Source: Culturomica massiliensis
GTDB taxonomy: Bacteria; Bacteroidota; Bacteroidia; Bacteroidales; Marinifilaceae
DNA length: 64,000 nt
Direction: 5' to 3'
NCBI RefSeq assembly: GCF_900091655.1
Contig: NZ_LT594621.1
Span: 3,940,639 to 4,004,638 of the forward strand
Of the stretch, positions 51,776-60,304 are shown in pieces; position 1 is the stretch's first letter; each line of letters opens with the position of its first letter. The position numbers were made by a program, and so were the translations under genes. Under the pieces are notes generated by a model, which ran no database searches, was not told the DNA's origin, and saw only the letters and a list, made by a program, of their open reading frames with translations.

Positions 51776-53665
51776 ATGATAAGAAATTTACGAATACTAG
51801 TGATCTTTTGGTCGTTGACCCTTCTTTTTCTTCTGGCTCCGGGGAATGTCCGGGCCGAAAGCTGGCTGCGTGCTTTCCTCTGGTTTCGTTCCACAGAAAG
51901 CTCTGCCGACCTGGCCTTTATCAAAGGCAAATACGACAAAGCCATGCGTTCTTACGAGCAGGTTTATAACCGGCTGGACGAACAGGACGAGCGTAAAAAT
52001 GTATTGGCCTTGAAAATCGCCCGTTTTTATATGCTTTTACAGCAGAATGAAAGGGCGGTGGATTATTTCGACCGTGTTTTTTATGCCGCCGATACGCTGA
52101 TGGGTGTCGGTGATGTGTGCTATTATATCGATGCCCTGCGCGGACGGGATGAAAATCAGCGTGCGGAGGTTATCGCGCGTCATTTTGCTTTTATGCAGCC
52201 TTTCAGCCGCAACCAGCGTTATCTGAACACTCTTTTTTCGCTGGCTAACCAGCAGCATTATTACCGGCGGGGAGATGCGGAATATGAGGTACGGCTGTTC
52301 GAAGGGTGTGGCCCGGAGGCGGAATACTGGATGGGCGAATGGAACGGTAAACCTTTTTATGCCGTTAGTCACGGAATGATTCAGGACCCTCAGAAAATTT
52401 ATTATCACCGTACCCAGTTTTACTCGATGCGCAGCCAGCGACCCGAAATATTCCGGGATATCCCGCGTGAATTGCAAAGCGGTCCGGTGGCTTTTTCAGA
52501 TGACGGCAAGATCATGGTGGCTACGAAGATCATTTACCGGAATAAGGGGCGTATCCTGAAACCCGGAGTGGATAAAAGCGTATTTATCAATCAGTTGTAT
52601 TATTCGGTTTTCGATACCCTGCGTGGCGGCTGGAGTGATTTCATTCCCCTTTTCAACTACCAGGAAGGTGTTTCCTATGCGCATCCGGTGTTTTTCAATG
52701 CCGGCAAATCACTTATGTTTTCTTCCGACCGTCCCGGAGGTTACGGAGGTATGGACCTTTATATGTGTCACTGGGACGAAGAGAGACAGCAATGGGGAGA
52801 ACCTGTGAATATGGGGCCTGAAATCAATACGGAGGGGGATGAAGTTTATCCGCGTATCGTCGGTGATGCACTTTTTTTCAGTTCGAACGGCTGGGAAGGT
52901 TTCGGTGGCTATGATATCTATCGTGTGAGTTTCGGTCACAATATTGTGATGTCCGGGACGCTTTATCATTATCCCTGGCCTGTGAATACGGTATTCAATG
53001 ATTTCGGGATGTTTTTCGACGGAGAAACGGGTTACTTCGTTTCTGACCGCCGTGGCGCTGCTGGTAAAGACGATATCTATACATTCAATGCAGCTTCGAC
53101 GCCGTTGAGCAGCAAAGCGGCCGTGGGCGTTTCCGACGAATATTCGGCCATGGTGGGTAACCTGAACCTTGTCAAAGGGTTGCTTAAGACACACACCTCT
53201 TCCATCGAAAAGGAGGTGAAAGAGACTCCGGTTTATATGTTGCCCGAATCCGGCCAGTTGCTGACGAGTATTTATTTCGAATTCGACAGCTACCGGATTC
53301 TTCCCCAGGCCAAAGAGCGCCTTTTCCAGATACTGGCGATGCGCGGTTTCGACGATATCACGGAGATTTCTGTGATCGGTTATGCCGACGAACTCGGTAC
53401 ACCCGAATACAATCTGCGTCTTTCCGAGCAACGGGCGAATGCCGTTGTACAGTTTTTTAAGGCAGAACGGGCACGGCCCCGTTTTTTCCCGGAAGGTCGC
53501 GGACAGTTGCATATTCCCCTGGAGGATTACGTTTCTCCGGCCGGTTACCTTTCACTGGATAATAAGGAAGTGCAACCTCCGCGCAAGCCTTTGACACGCA
53601 AAGAGCGTATCGTGGCTTACCAGAAAGCGCGTCGTGTGGATATTATCGTAAAGAAAAAACAATAA
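51776..53665 (+). CDS. TPR / beta-propeller / OmpA-domain envelope protein
   Basis: This 629-aa exported protein has a signal peptide, TPR-like helices (~35-130), WD40/PD40-type propeller repeats (SDDGKIMVATK, NAGKSLMFSSDRPGGYGGMDLY, DALFFSSNGWEGFGGYDIYRV, GETGYFVSDRRG) and a C-terminal OmpA-like peptidoglycan-binding domain (~495-620; FEFDSYRILPQAKERL to LSEQRANAVVQFF). The order resembles PorE of the type IX secretion system, but no Por genes lie nearby and it sits in a fimbrial operon. It may tether the surface structure to the cell wall. Confidence 0.78.
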   Translation: MIRNLRILVIFWSLTLLFLLAPGNVRAESWLRAFLWFRSTESSADLAFIKGKYDKAMRSYEQVYNRLDEQDERKNVLALKIARFYMLLQQNERAVDYFDRVFYAADTLMGVGDVCYYIDALRGRDENQRAEVIARHFAFMQPFSRNQRYLNTLFSLANQQHYYRRGDAEYEVRLFEGCGPEAEYWMGEWNGKPFYAVSHGMIQDPQKIYYHRTQFYSMRSQRPEIFRDIPRELQSGPVAFSDDGKIMVATKIIYRNKGRILKPGVDKSVFINQLYYSVFDTLRGGWSDFIPLFNYQEGVSYAHPVFFNAGKSLMFSSDRPGGYGGMDLYMCHWDEERQQWGEPVNMGPEINTEGDEVYPRIVGDALFFSSNGWEGFGGYDIYRVSFGHNIVMSGTLYHYPWPVNTVFNDFGMFFDGETGYFVSDRRGAAGKDDIYTFNAASTPLSSKAAVGVSDEYSAMVGNLNLVKGLLKTHTSSIEKEVKETPVYMLPESGQLLTSIYFEFDSYRILPQAKERLFQILAMRGFDDITEISVIGYADELGTPEYNLRLSEQRANAVVQFFKAERARPRFFPEGRGQLHIPLEDYVSPAGYLSLDNKEVQPPRKPLTRKERIVAYQKARRVDIIVKKKQ

Positions 53666-53677
53666 ATATACTCCAAT

Positions 53678-56137
53678 ATGAAATCAAACAAAATTTTCTT
53701 TTTGGCTCTGGGAGTTTGCCTGATACTGGGATTGCTCGGAGAAGTGAAAGCCCAGTTTATGCCCACGGTTTATGACCATGTTTATGGTAAAGACGTCCGT
53801 TTTACCCGTTTGTGTGCGGATTTTCCCAATGGGGATGTGGTGACGATAGGTGAAAACGGAGGCCGTGTCATGGTGTCATGGTTCGACCGTCAGGGCGAAT
53901 GCCTTTTGTCGCGCACGTTTAATCCGGATGAATTTACCGGCATCCTGAATGTGCTCCCTTTGAAGGACGGTAAAGTTTTGCTGACAGGGGTACGTTCGTC
54001 TTCTGACCGTACCGGCGACGCTCCGGGCGGTCAGATGCTGGTACTTTCCCGTCAGGGGCAAATTTCCCACGACATCAGTTTCGGACGTCCCGGTACGCGG
54101 GTAACAGGCGGTCGTATGCTGGCATCCGGCGGGTTTGTCATTTGCGGCGATACCCCGGTAGACGACGGTGGGCGCTCGGGGTTTGTGTGTAAGGTGTCGG
54201 CCGATAACCGGTTGGTATATACGTACATCGCGACGGCAGGTGAAACCTGTACCGGTATCGATGTGCTGGGAGGACATACGGAATACCTGCATGCGGCTTT
54301 TTCGGCCGGAGAAAAAGAGGGAGCTTCCGTCGTGCGCCTGGATGAAAACGGCAAACCTTTTTTTATTACCCAGTTGCCTGACCGGACCTTTCATATCGAG
54401 AAGATGATATCGACCAACGAAGGTAAAATCTATATCGTCGGAGAAGGGGAGAAAACGGGAGGTGCAGTGATTAAAATCCGTGAAGAAGGGGATATCGTTT
54501 TTCAGAAACAGATTATCCCGGTGACTTCCGCCACAAAGCTTGATCAATTGATCGTTTGTCCTACGGGCGAAGTCCTTGTGGGGGGAAATGACCTGAACAA
54601 TTCTTATTATGCCCTGCTGCGTTCCGACGGTACGGAACTGACGTCGAGCATCGATAAGGGCGTTATCGCCGGAATGACCCACAATCCGTTGAACGGCGAT
54701 TGTGTGGTAAGCCTTTACGAGCCTATTACCGAAAAGGGCAAGATTGTAAAGCTTTCCCGCCAGGGACGCCATCTGTATGAAAAAGCAACGGCAACGGATT
54801 ATACGGAGTTGCGTATTAACAGCAGCGGCGACTTGCTGATGGCGAGTGCCATGAGCGGCCGGTTGAGCATGCTTTCGGGCCTGGGCGAGTTGCAGTTCGA
54901 CCGTTATGTAACAGAGGGTGCGCCGGCTCATTTCCTGTCCGTGTCCCTTCCGGCAAACGGAGAGGCTGTATTTCTGGGTGAGGGAGCGCGTATTGCCAAA
55001 CTGGCACACGGGGTATTCCTGAGCGATATTCAGATTATGAAGCCGATAGCGGGAACGACGACAGCCGTATTTACAGTGTCTTTGTCGGGTTATTCCTATT
55101 CGGAAGAGGGAGCCCCGCTTCCTGTAACGGTAAATTACAAAACCCGTCCGATTACAGCCTCCGAAGGAGTGAACTTCGATCCGGTAGCGGGTACGCTCTC
55201 TTTTATCCCGGCGACGGACGGCAGCGACCGTTACGTAAGTAAATTCACCGTAGAGGTGCCTGTAAATGCCAATGATCTGTTGGAAGGCGACCGGGTATTT
55301 GCCCTGGACCTTTCCGATGTGAAAAACAGTTATATGATCCGCAACAGCAGTAAGGCAACCATCATCGATCAGCCTGCGCTGGTACAGTTGATCGGGACCA
55401 AGCCCGGTCTGGAAGGTGAAAGCGATATTATTTACGAGCTCGGTATCTTCAAAACAAACGGAAAAGCCCTGACGAATTCAACGAAATCGAATATTATTGT
55501 CGACGGTGTGTACGGTAAGAGCACGGCTGACGGGCTGGATTTTGAAATCGGCCGTTTACCGCGTCTGATTATTGAGCCGGGTAAACACAGCGGTACGTTC
55601 AATGTTGTGACACGTGAAGATACCCGTTATGAATCGGTGAAAAATGTGGTGATCGATTTCAATAAGATTTATGCAATGAGTGATGTGGATCTTTCTTTCG
55701 GGTCTACCCAGTTGAGTTGTGCCGGACTTTTGTATGATCAGCCTGCGATGGTGGCTATCGAGGCACTCGGCGATTACGGCCGCAAAAACAATGTGATCTC
55801 CGGTTTCTGTAAGATTTCCCTGTTGCGGGCCAAAGACGGCGCCTTACAGACGAATAACAGCGGTGGTGATGTGGTGCTTACGGTAGCTGTAGACAGCAGC
55901 AGTACGGCGGTTCTGGGCAAGGATTTTGTTCTGACGAATATATACGATTTGCGAATCCTGCCTGATGGAAACAGCAGTGCTGTGAATTTGAGCGGTGTTG
56001 TATTGTATTCCCTGGAAACGGACCCCCGTAGTGTCATGGTGAATCTGGAGGGTGTACAGGGCGTGAAGGATGCAGGCAAGATTACGGTCAGTCCGGACAA
56101 ATCGAAAGCCAGATTTATGATCAAAGGTAATAATTGA
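53678..56137 (+). CDS. Large exported beta-propeller protein with Calx-beta-like repeats
   Basis: This 819-aa protein has a signal peptide (ending EVKAQ), an N-terminal ~430-residue region of repeats of the pattern NGDVVTIGENGGR, KDGKVLLTGV, ASGGFVICGD, NEGKIYIVGEG, PTGEVLVGGND, which reads as a beta-propeller, and three Calx-beta-like domains (~455-560, ~570-665, ~680-800; first with ASEGVNFDPVAGTLSFIP). Such proteins are often surface adhesins or calcium-dependent structures. It lies 12 bases after the OmpA-like gene and 11 before the barrel gene, so all three are one unit. No named family was recognised. Confidence 0.7.
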   Translation: MKSNKIFFLALGVCLILGLLGEVKAQFMPTVYDHVYGKDVRFTRLCADFPNGDVVTIGENGGRVMVSWFDRQGECLLSRTFNPDEFTGILNVLPLKDGKVLLTGVRSSSDRTGDAPGGQMLVLSRQGQISHDISFGRPGTRVTGGRMLASGGFVICGDTPVDDGGRSGFVCKVSADNRLVYTYIATAGETCTGIDVLGGHTEYLHAAFSAGEKEGASVVRLDENGKPFFITQLPDRTFHIEKMISTNEGKIYIVGEGEKTGGAVIKIREEGDIVFQKQIIPVTSATKLDQLIVCPTGEVLVGGNDLNNSYYALLRSDGTELTSSIDKGVIAGMTHNPLNGDCVVSLYEPITEKGKIVKLSRQGRHLYEKATATDYTELRINSSGDLLMASAMSGRLSMLSGLGELQFDRYVTEGAPAHFLSVSLPANGEAVFLGEGARIAKLAHGVFLSDIQIMKPIAGTTTAVFTVSLSGYSYSEEGAPLPVTVNYKTRPITASEGVNFDPVAGTLSFIPATDGSDRYVSKFTVEVPVNANDLLEGDRVFALDLSDVKNSYMIRNSSKATIIDQPALVQLIGTKPGLEGESDIIYELGIFKTNGKALTNSTKSNIIVDGVYGKSTADGLDFEIGRLPRLIIEPGKHSGTFNVVTREDTRYESVKNVVIDFNKIYAMSDVDLSFGSTQLSCAGLLYDQPAMVAIEALGDYGRKNNVISGFCKISLLRAKDGALQTNNSGGDVVLTVAVDSSSTAVLGKDFVLTNIYDLRILPDGNSSAVNLSGVVLYSLETDPRSVMVNLEGVQGVKDAGKITVSPDKSKARFMIKGNN

Positions 56138-56148
56138 CAGAATAATCA

Positions 56149-56799
56149 TTGAGACTTATGAATAAGCCGGCGCTGAATAAGATTATAGCGGGGACATTGA
56201 CCGTATGCTTTTGTATGTCGCTTGCCCTTTCCGGGAAGGCCCAGGAATGCCGTGACAGGCATTCGCTGGCCCTTCGCTGGGGGGTATCGGTGCCGCTGGG
56301 GAATCAGTTTTTGTCGAAGGCCGGTTACTCGGGCGGAGACCTGGAATGGGACTGGCATTTTTCTTCTTGTTTTTCGGTGGGATTGGGTGTCGGTTACCGT
56401 TCTTCTTCGGAGAAAGGGATGACGGAGGACCGTTATGACGGAGGCAGTGTTTCCGGTTATTCGGACCGCAGTTACAGTAGCCTGCCTTTGACGGTACATG
56501 CCCGTTACCTGCCATTCGGCAGGAACGGTTTTAAGCTTCAGCCCTACCTGAATTTGTCGGGGGGAATGCAGTATGTTGTTTTCCGGATTACCGGGGACCA
56601 GATCAACACTTCCCGGACGAAGGACTGGGGAGGGTTGGTGTTGCCGGGTATCGGCTGCCGTTATGCCCCTTGGGAAAAGGGACGTATCGCTTTCGATTTG
56701 CGTTGCAGCTGGAAACTGGCTTCCAACCGGTGGTCTTTGCTGGATGCCGATTCGGAACAGGGAATAGAGGTGATGGCCGGAGTGGTGTTTAGATTTTAG
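56149..56799 (+). CDS. Outer-membrane beta-barrel protein
   Basis: This 216-aa exported protein has a signal peptide ending SGKAQ and alternating hydrophobic/aromatic strands consistent with an eight-stranded barrel (FSVGLGVGYRSSS, LQPYLNLSGGMQYVVF, IEVMAGVVFRF at the C-terminus with terminal Phe). No specific family was recognised. It is the last gene of the fimbrial operon and is followed by a hairpin. Confidence 0.75.
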   Translation: MRLMNKPALNKIIAGTLTVCFCMSLALSGKAQECRDRHSLALRWGVSVPLGNQFLSKAGYSGGDLEWDWHFSSCFSVGLGVGYRSSSEKGMTEDRYDGGSVSGYSDRSYSSLPLTVHARYLPFGRNGFKLQPYLNLSGGMQYVVFRITGDQINTSRTKDWGGLVLPGIGCRYAPWEKGRIAFDLRCSWKLASNRWSLLDADSEQGIEVMAGVVFRF

Positions 56800-56833
56800 A
56801 TGATATTGATTTTTGATAGACGCCCCAAGGAAA

Positions 56834-56869
56834 AAATTACACACTGGGACGGACTCAATTGTGTAATTT
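56834..56869. terminator. Hairpin after the fimbrial operon
   Basis: AAATTACACA (56834-56843) pairs perfectly with TGTGTAATTT (56860-56869) around a 16-base loop. It lies 35 bases after the last gene of the operon and is AT-rich, so it is a moderate terminator candidate. Confidence 0.5.
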
Positions 56870-57014
56870 ACAATTCATAAATTTTTGACGGGAGTATGTG
56901 TTTGCCGTCGGAAATGTGAAGACATTAGCGGGGATCGTGCATTTCATTTACAAATGAAAACCGTCGTTGCGGACTGAGTAGGGATGAAATTAAAATTATA
57001 ACCCATAAACACAG

Positions 57015-57176
57015 ATGCAGTCAACTGAATCGGTACATAGAAATAGAATGGCAGAACGTTTTTCGGGGTATTTGTTCCGTGGTTTATTGTTATTACCCTG
57101 GATTGTGTCGATGGGAATCGCCTTTTTGTTTGTATTACCGGTTTGGGTGACTGAAAAATACAGGAAAGTGTTTTGA
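57015..57176 (+). CDS. Possible small membrane protein (53 aa)
   Basis: An ATG frame encodes 53 residues: a charged N-terminus (to about residue 17), a hydrophobic span from ~19 to 44 (YLFRGLLLLPWIVSMGIAFL and on) and a short basic tail EKYRKVF. This is the layout of a single-pass small membrane protein with the N-terminus positively charged. It stops just where the repeat array begins. No homologue was recognised, and a 53-codon frame can arise by chance, so support is moderate at best. Confidence 0.4.
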   Translation: MQSTESVHRNRMAERFSGYLFRGLLLLPWIVSMGIAFLFVLPVWVTEKYRKVF

Positions 57177-58048
57177 TTTACGATTTTTGATTTACGATTA
57201 TACGCACAATCCGGCCCTGCAGAAAAGGGGGATTGTAGATTATAGGTTGTAAATCATGGGTAAATGAACTGTTTTGATTTACGATTTATGATTTATGATT
57301 TACGATTATACGCACAATCCGGCCCTGCAGAAAAGGGGAATTGTAGATTATAGGTTGTAAATCATGAGTAAATGAACTGTTTTGATTTACGATTTTTGAT
57401 TTTTGATTTACGATTATACGCACAATCCGGCCCAGCAGAAAAGGGGGATTGTAGATTATAGGTTGTAAATCATGGGTAAATGAACTGTTTTGATTTACGA
57501 TTAATGATTTACGATTTACGATTATACGCACAATCCGGCCCTGCAGAAAAGGGAAATTGTAGGTTATAAGCTGTAGATCATAGATAAATGAACTGGTTAG
57601 ATTTACGATTTTTGATTTATGATTTACGATTATACGCACAATCCGGCCCTGCAGAAAAGGGGAAATTGTAGATTATAGGTTGTAAATCATGGGTAAATGA
57701 ACTGTTTTGATTTACGATTAATGATTTACGATTATACGCACAATCCGGCCCTGCAGAAAAGGGAAATTGTAGATTATAAGCTGTAAATCATGGGTAAATG
57801 AACTGTTTTGATTTATGATTTTTGATTTACGATTATACGCACAATCCGGCCCTGCAGAAAAGGGGAATTGTAGATTATAGGTTGTAAATCATGGGTAAAT
57901 GAACTGTTTTGATTTACGATTTTTGATTTTTGATTTACGATTATACGCGCAATCCGGCCCTGCAGAAAAGGGGAAATTGTAGATTATAGGTTGTAAATCG
58001 TGGGTAAATGAACTGTTTTGATTTACGATTTATGATTTACGATTAGAA
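57177..58048. repeat. Array of eight ~108-bp palindromic repeats (copy 5 of the heptamer family)
   Basis: TTATACGCACAATCC-type cores start at 57198, 57306, 57414, 57522, 57630, 57732, 57833 and 57941, so the period is 108 bp, or 101-102 where about one 7-mer is lost. Each unit has a left arm (ATTTACGATTATACG, CACAATCC), a centre GGCCCTGCAGAAAA and a right arm (GGATTGTAGATTATAG, GTTGTAAATCAT), largely inverse of each other, so each can fold as a hairpin. The array ends near AATCTGATAACGAATT (58049-58064), a core shared with copy 3. No genuine coding frame is present in 57177-58149. Confidence 0.92.
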
Positions 58049-58149
58049 AATCTGATAACGAATTAAGTTGCCGGTCAATTTAAAATTTACAAACCGGAAT
58101 TTACTGTTTATATGAACGATTGATTAACGGGAGCAATAAAAATAATCAA

Positions 58150-59124
58150 ATGAGAAACGATCTTATATGCATGTTCATGGTTGTTATTTGTGTTGTGTTT
58201 GCTTGCGGCAGAGTTACGGACAAGGGGGGATCTGAAAAAACGCATTTCGAATTACCGGTTATTCCTGCCATGCTTGGTTCGGAGGAAGAGAAGACGGTTT
58301 ATTTGGCGGAACATTATTGGGATCATTTCGACTTTTCCGATACGGTTTTGCTCCGGAATGAGGAGGTGACGGAACAGGCTTTTGCGGATTTCTTGTCGGT
58401 GTTGAATCAGGTGCCGGGACAGGTGGCCGGCAAGAGTGCCGGTAGTTTGTTGGGAAAAGCCTGGCAAGCGGACCAGTCGGCAAAGGTCGGGGGGAAAGAT
58501 ACTGTAACCTGGGCTCTTTATAAGGAAAATTTCCGCTTCGATTATTTCACGGAACAATTTTCGCATTACCTCTATGATCCGAATTCCCCTTATCGTAATG
58601 ATGCGCTTTACGGGGTGGTTTTGCAACAGTTATTGTCCATGCCGGAAGTACCTGAATTGTTAAAGGAGCGTTCCCGTTACGTGTATGATAAGTTGTTGAA
58701 GAACAGGGTAGGTGATAGCGCAACGGATTTTTATTATACAGCGGTTTCCGGGAAGAAGAAATCGCTGTACGGGGTGGAAGCTGCGTATATCGTGTTGTTT
58801 TTTTACGATCCGGACTGTCCGGCTTGCCGGGCGACACAGGTTCAGCTTGCAGCTTCGGAGGTGGCAGGGAGGATGATCCGAAAAGGGCGTCTGGTTTTAC
58901 TGGCGCTGTGTGTCGGGGCGGATGTTTCGCATTGGCGGGAGAATCTGACGGGAATGCCTTCGGTTTGGTTGCATGGCTGTGATTCGGGGCAGGAGATAAA
59001 AAAACGTGAACTTTACGATTTGCGGGCGATGCCTTCGTTGTATCTCCTTGACCGGGACAAGAAAGTGATGTTGAAGGATGCCGTATTTCCGCAATTGGAA
59101 GACCGGTTGTTGCAGTTAAGGTAA
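58150..59124 (+). CDS. Thioredoxin-fold lipoprotein (DUF5106-like)
   Basis: The ATG at 58150 gives a 324-aa lipoprotein (lipobox VFAC, Cys 19). An N-terminal helical domain (YLAEHYWDHFDFSDT) typical of DUF5106 precedes a thioredoxin-like domain with the CPAC pair C223/C226 (DPDCPACRAT) and the cis-proline segment MPSLYLLD. Such proteins are periplasmic thiol-disulfide reductases of Bacteroidales; the substrate is not known. It starts after the repeat array and leads a three-gene run with the next two genes. Confidence 0.82.
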   Translation: MRNDLICMFMVVICVVFACGRVTDKGGSEKTHFELPVIPAMLGSEEEKTVYLAEHYWDHFDFSDTVLLRNEEVTEQAFADFLSVLNQVPGQVAGKSAGSLLGKAWQADQSAKVGGKDTVTWALYKENFRFDYFTEQFSHYLYDPNSPYRNDALYGVVLQQLLSMPEVPELLKERSRYVYDKLLKNRVGDSATDFYYTAVSGKKKSLYGVEAAYIVLFFYDPDCPACRATQVQLAASEVAGRMIRKGRLVLLALCVGADVSHWRENLTGMPSVWLHGCDSGQEIKKRELYDLRAMPSLYLLDRDKKVMLKDAVFPQLEDRLLQLR

Positions 59125-59151
59125 TGTAAATATGAATGGAAGTCTGAAAGC

Positions 59152-59559
59152 ATGATGAACCGGATCGGACGACTGGAATATAGCCGCTTAAGCCCGGTTG
59201 TGTTTCTGGCTTTTTGCCGGAGAACGGAGGCTGTGATTATGGATGCGCGGGTAATGGTGACGTTACTGGAAGTGGTTGTGTTCCGGAATGCTTTACAGAC
59301 TTACGGTGATAGCGTGTTGCTGATATCCTCTGTAGAGGCGGGGGAGTGGAGTGGAGATAAATTTGTAGCCTTACGGGAGCGGGTTTATGGAAGTGCCCGT
59401 AGGACGCTGGAAGCGGCTTTGCAATTGTTGTGTAGTAAACTTCAAAGCTTTTCGGGAGTTCTGGCGGAAGCCGACACTGCACTTTCGGATATCGGTGAAT
59501 GGAGTGACTATTATGCAGAGCAGGTTGTAAAAGAACATGGATTAATAAACGGAGATTAA
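59152..59559 (+). CDS. Hypothetical helical protein
   Basis: This 135-aa protein was not recognised. It has no signal peptide and is predicted mostly helical, with a hydrophobic N-terminal half and an amphipathic region RRTLEAALQLLCSKLQSF. It sits 27 bases after the thioredoxin-like gene and 12 bases before the bactofilin gene, so it is probably co-transcribed with both. The frame uses codons like its neighbours. Confidence 0.55.
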   Translation: MMNRIGRLEYSRLSPVVFLAFCRRTEAVIMDARVMVTLLEVVVFRNALQTYGDSVLLISSVEAGEWSGDKFVALRERVYGSARRTLEAALQLLCSKLQSFSGVLAEADTALSDIGEWSDYYAEQVVKEHGLINGD

Positions 59560-59571
59560 AAACGAAAGGGT

Positions 59572-60045
59572 ATGTTGAATTTCAGTAAGACCAAAGAGGA
59601 GCAGGAAGGAATCTCCATGCCTGTAAGTCCGACGCTGATCGGAGCTTCTGTGCATTGTGAGGGGCATCTGTCCGGTAATACGGACGTGGTTATCGACGGG
59701 AAGTTTTCGGGAACGATCCAGATTGACGGGCGTCTGATCATACGCCCCGGAGGATGTATCTGTTCCGAAGGCGTCGAATGCCGTACAGCGGATATATCCG
59801 GTTTGGCGGAAGGCCCTTTTACGATAAGAGAGACGTTGCATATCCGTGAAAAAGGAGCCCTTGCGGGGGATGTTTCCGTGGCCGGGATCAGAATCGAGGA
59901 AGGCGGTATGTTCAATGGTAGTTGTAAAACTTTGAGTTCCGGGAATCAGCTTTGTGCGGTATCTCTCCGGCCTGTTGCTCCGGAATCTCTGGCTGAAAAG
60001 CCCCCGGTTGTGGCTAAACCGGAAAAAAAGAAAGAGAAACGATAA
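59572..60045 (+). CDS. Bactofilin family protein
   Basis: This 157-aa protein has the bactofilin core of repeated beta-helix turns from about residue 20 to 120 (LIGASVHCEGHLSGNTDVVIDG, GTIQIDGRLIIRPGG, IREKGALAGDVSVAGIRIEEGGMFNG). Bactofilins are cytoskeletal polymers that organise cell shape or envelope proteins. The N-terminus is short and the C-terminal tail is rich in proline and lysine. It is the last gene of its run. Confidence 0.85.
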   Translation: MLNFSKTKEEQEGISMPVSPTLIGASVHCEGHLSGNTDVVIDGKFSGTIQIDGRLIIRPGGCICSEGVECRTADISGLAEGPFTIRETLHIREKGALAGDVSVAGIRIEEGGMFNGSCKTLSSGNQLCAVSLRPVAPESLAEKPPVVAKPEKKKEKR

Positions 60046-60084
60046 ATGTAAATATAAATAATAAACAATGAATATATAAATATA

Positions 60085-60181
60085 ATGCCGGTTTCCTGAT
60101 CTTTCCCCTTGTGATCCGTCCGGATCCATCATATTATACATAATACATGCACATATACACCTACTTTTTGGAAACCGGCAT
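60085..60181 (+). other. Long hairpin with T-run, possible small RNA or terminator
   Basis: ATGCCGGTTTCC (60085-60096) pairs perfectly with GGAAACCGGCAT (60170-60181), followed by TTTTT. The 73-base interior holds a second small hairpin (GATCCgtccGGATC). It could be a terminator for the bactofilin operon with a structured insert or a ~100-nt small RNA with its own 3' T-run. The rest of the 259-bp gap holds the promoter below. Confidence 0.4.
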
Positions 60182-60244
60182 TTTTTACGATACCCCGCCA
60201 TGTCTGCGGGACCGGTCGTAAATTAAAAACTTCCTGAATCTTAG

Positions 60245-60276
60245 CTTGTGCGGCAATTTAAAAATACGTAACTTTG
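60245..60276 (+). promoter_or_regulatory. Promoter of the Rpn-like gene
   Basis: A -33-like CTTG (60245-60248) is separated by 20 bases from a perfect -7 TAACTTTG (60269-60276), the correct Bacteroidota spacing. The ATG follows 28 bases later. Confidence 0.6.
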
Positions 60277-60304
60277 TGATAGTATTACATTTAAAATCAG
60301 AATT

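Noticed and set aside
51776..53665. A PorE of the type IX secretion system
   Set aside because: The domain order is similar, but there are no por genes nearby and the gene is embedded in a fimbrial operon; the general description is safer.
57286..57639. A minus-strand open frame of about 117 codons with repeating IVNHKSKIV-type peptides
   Set aside because: It is only the translation of the 108-bp repeat array, whose unit length is a multiple of three; there is no family match, promoter or independent coding signal.
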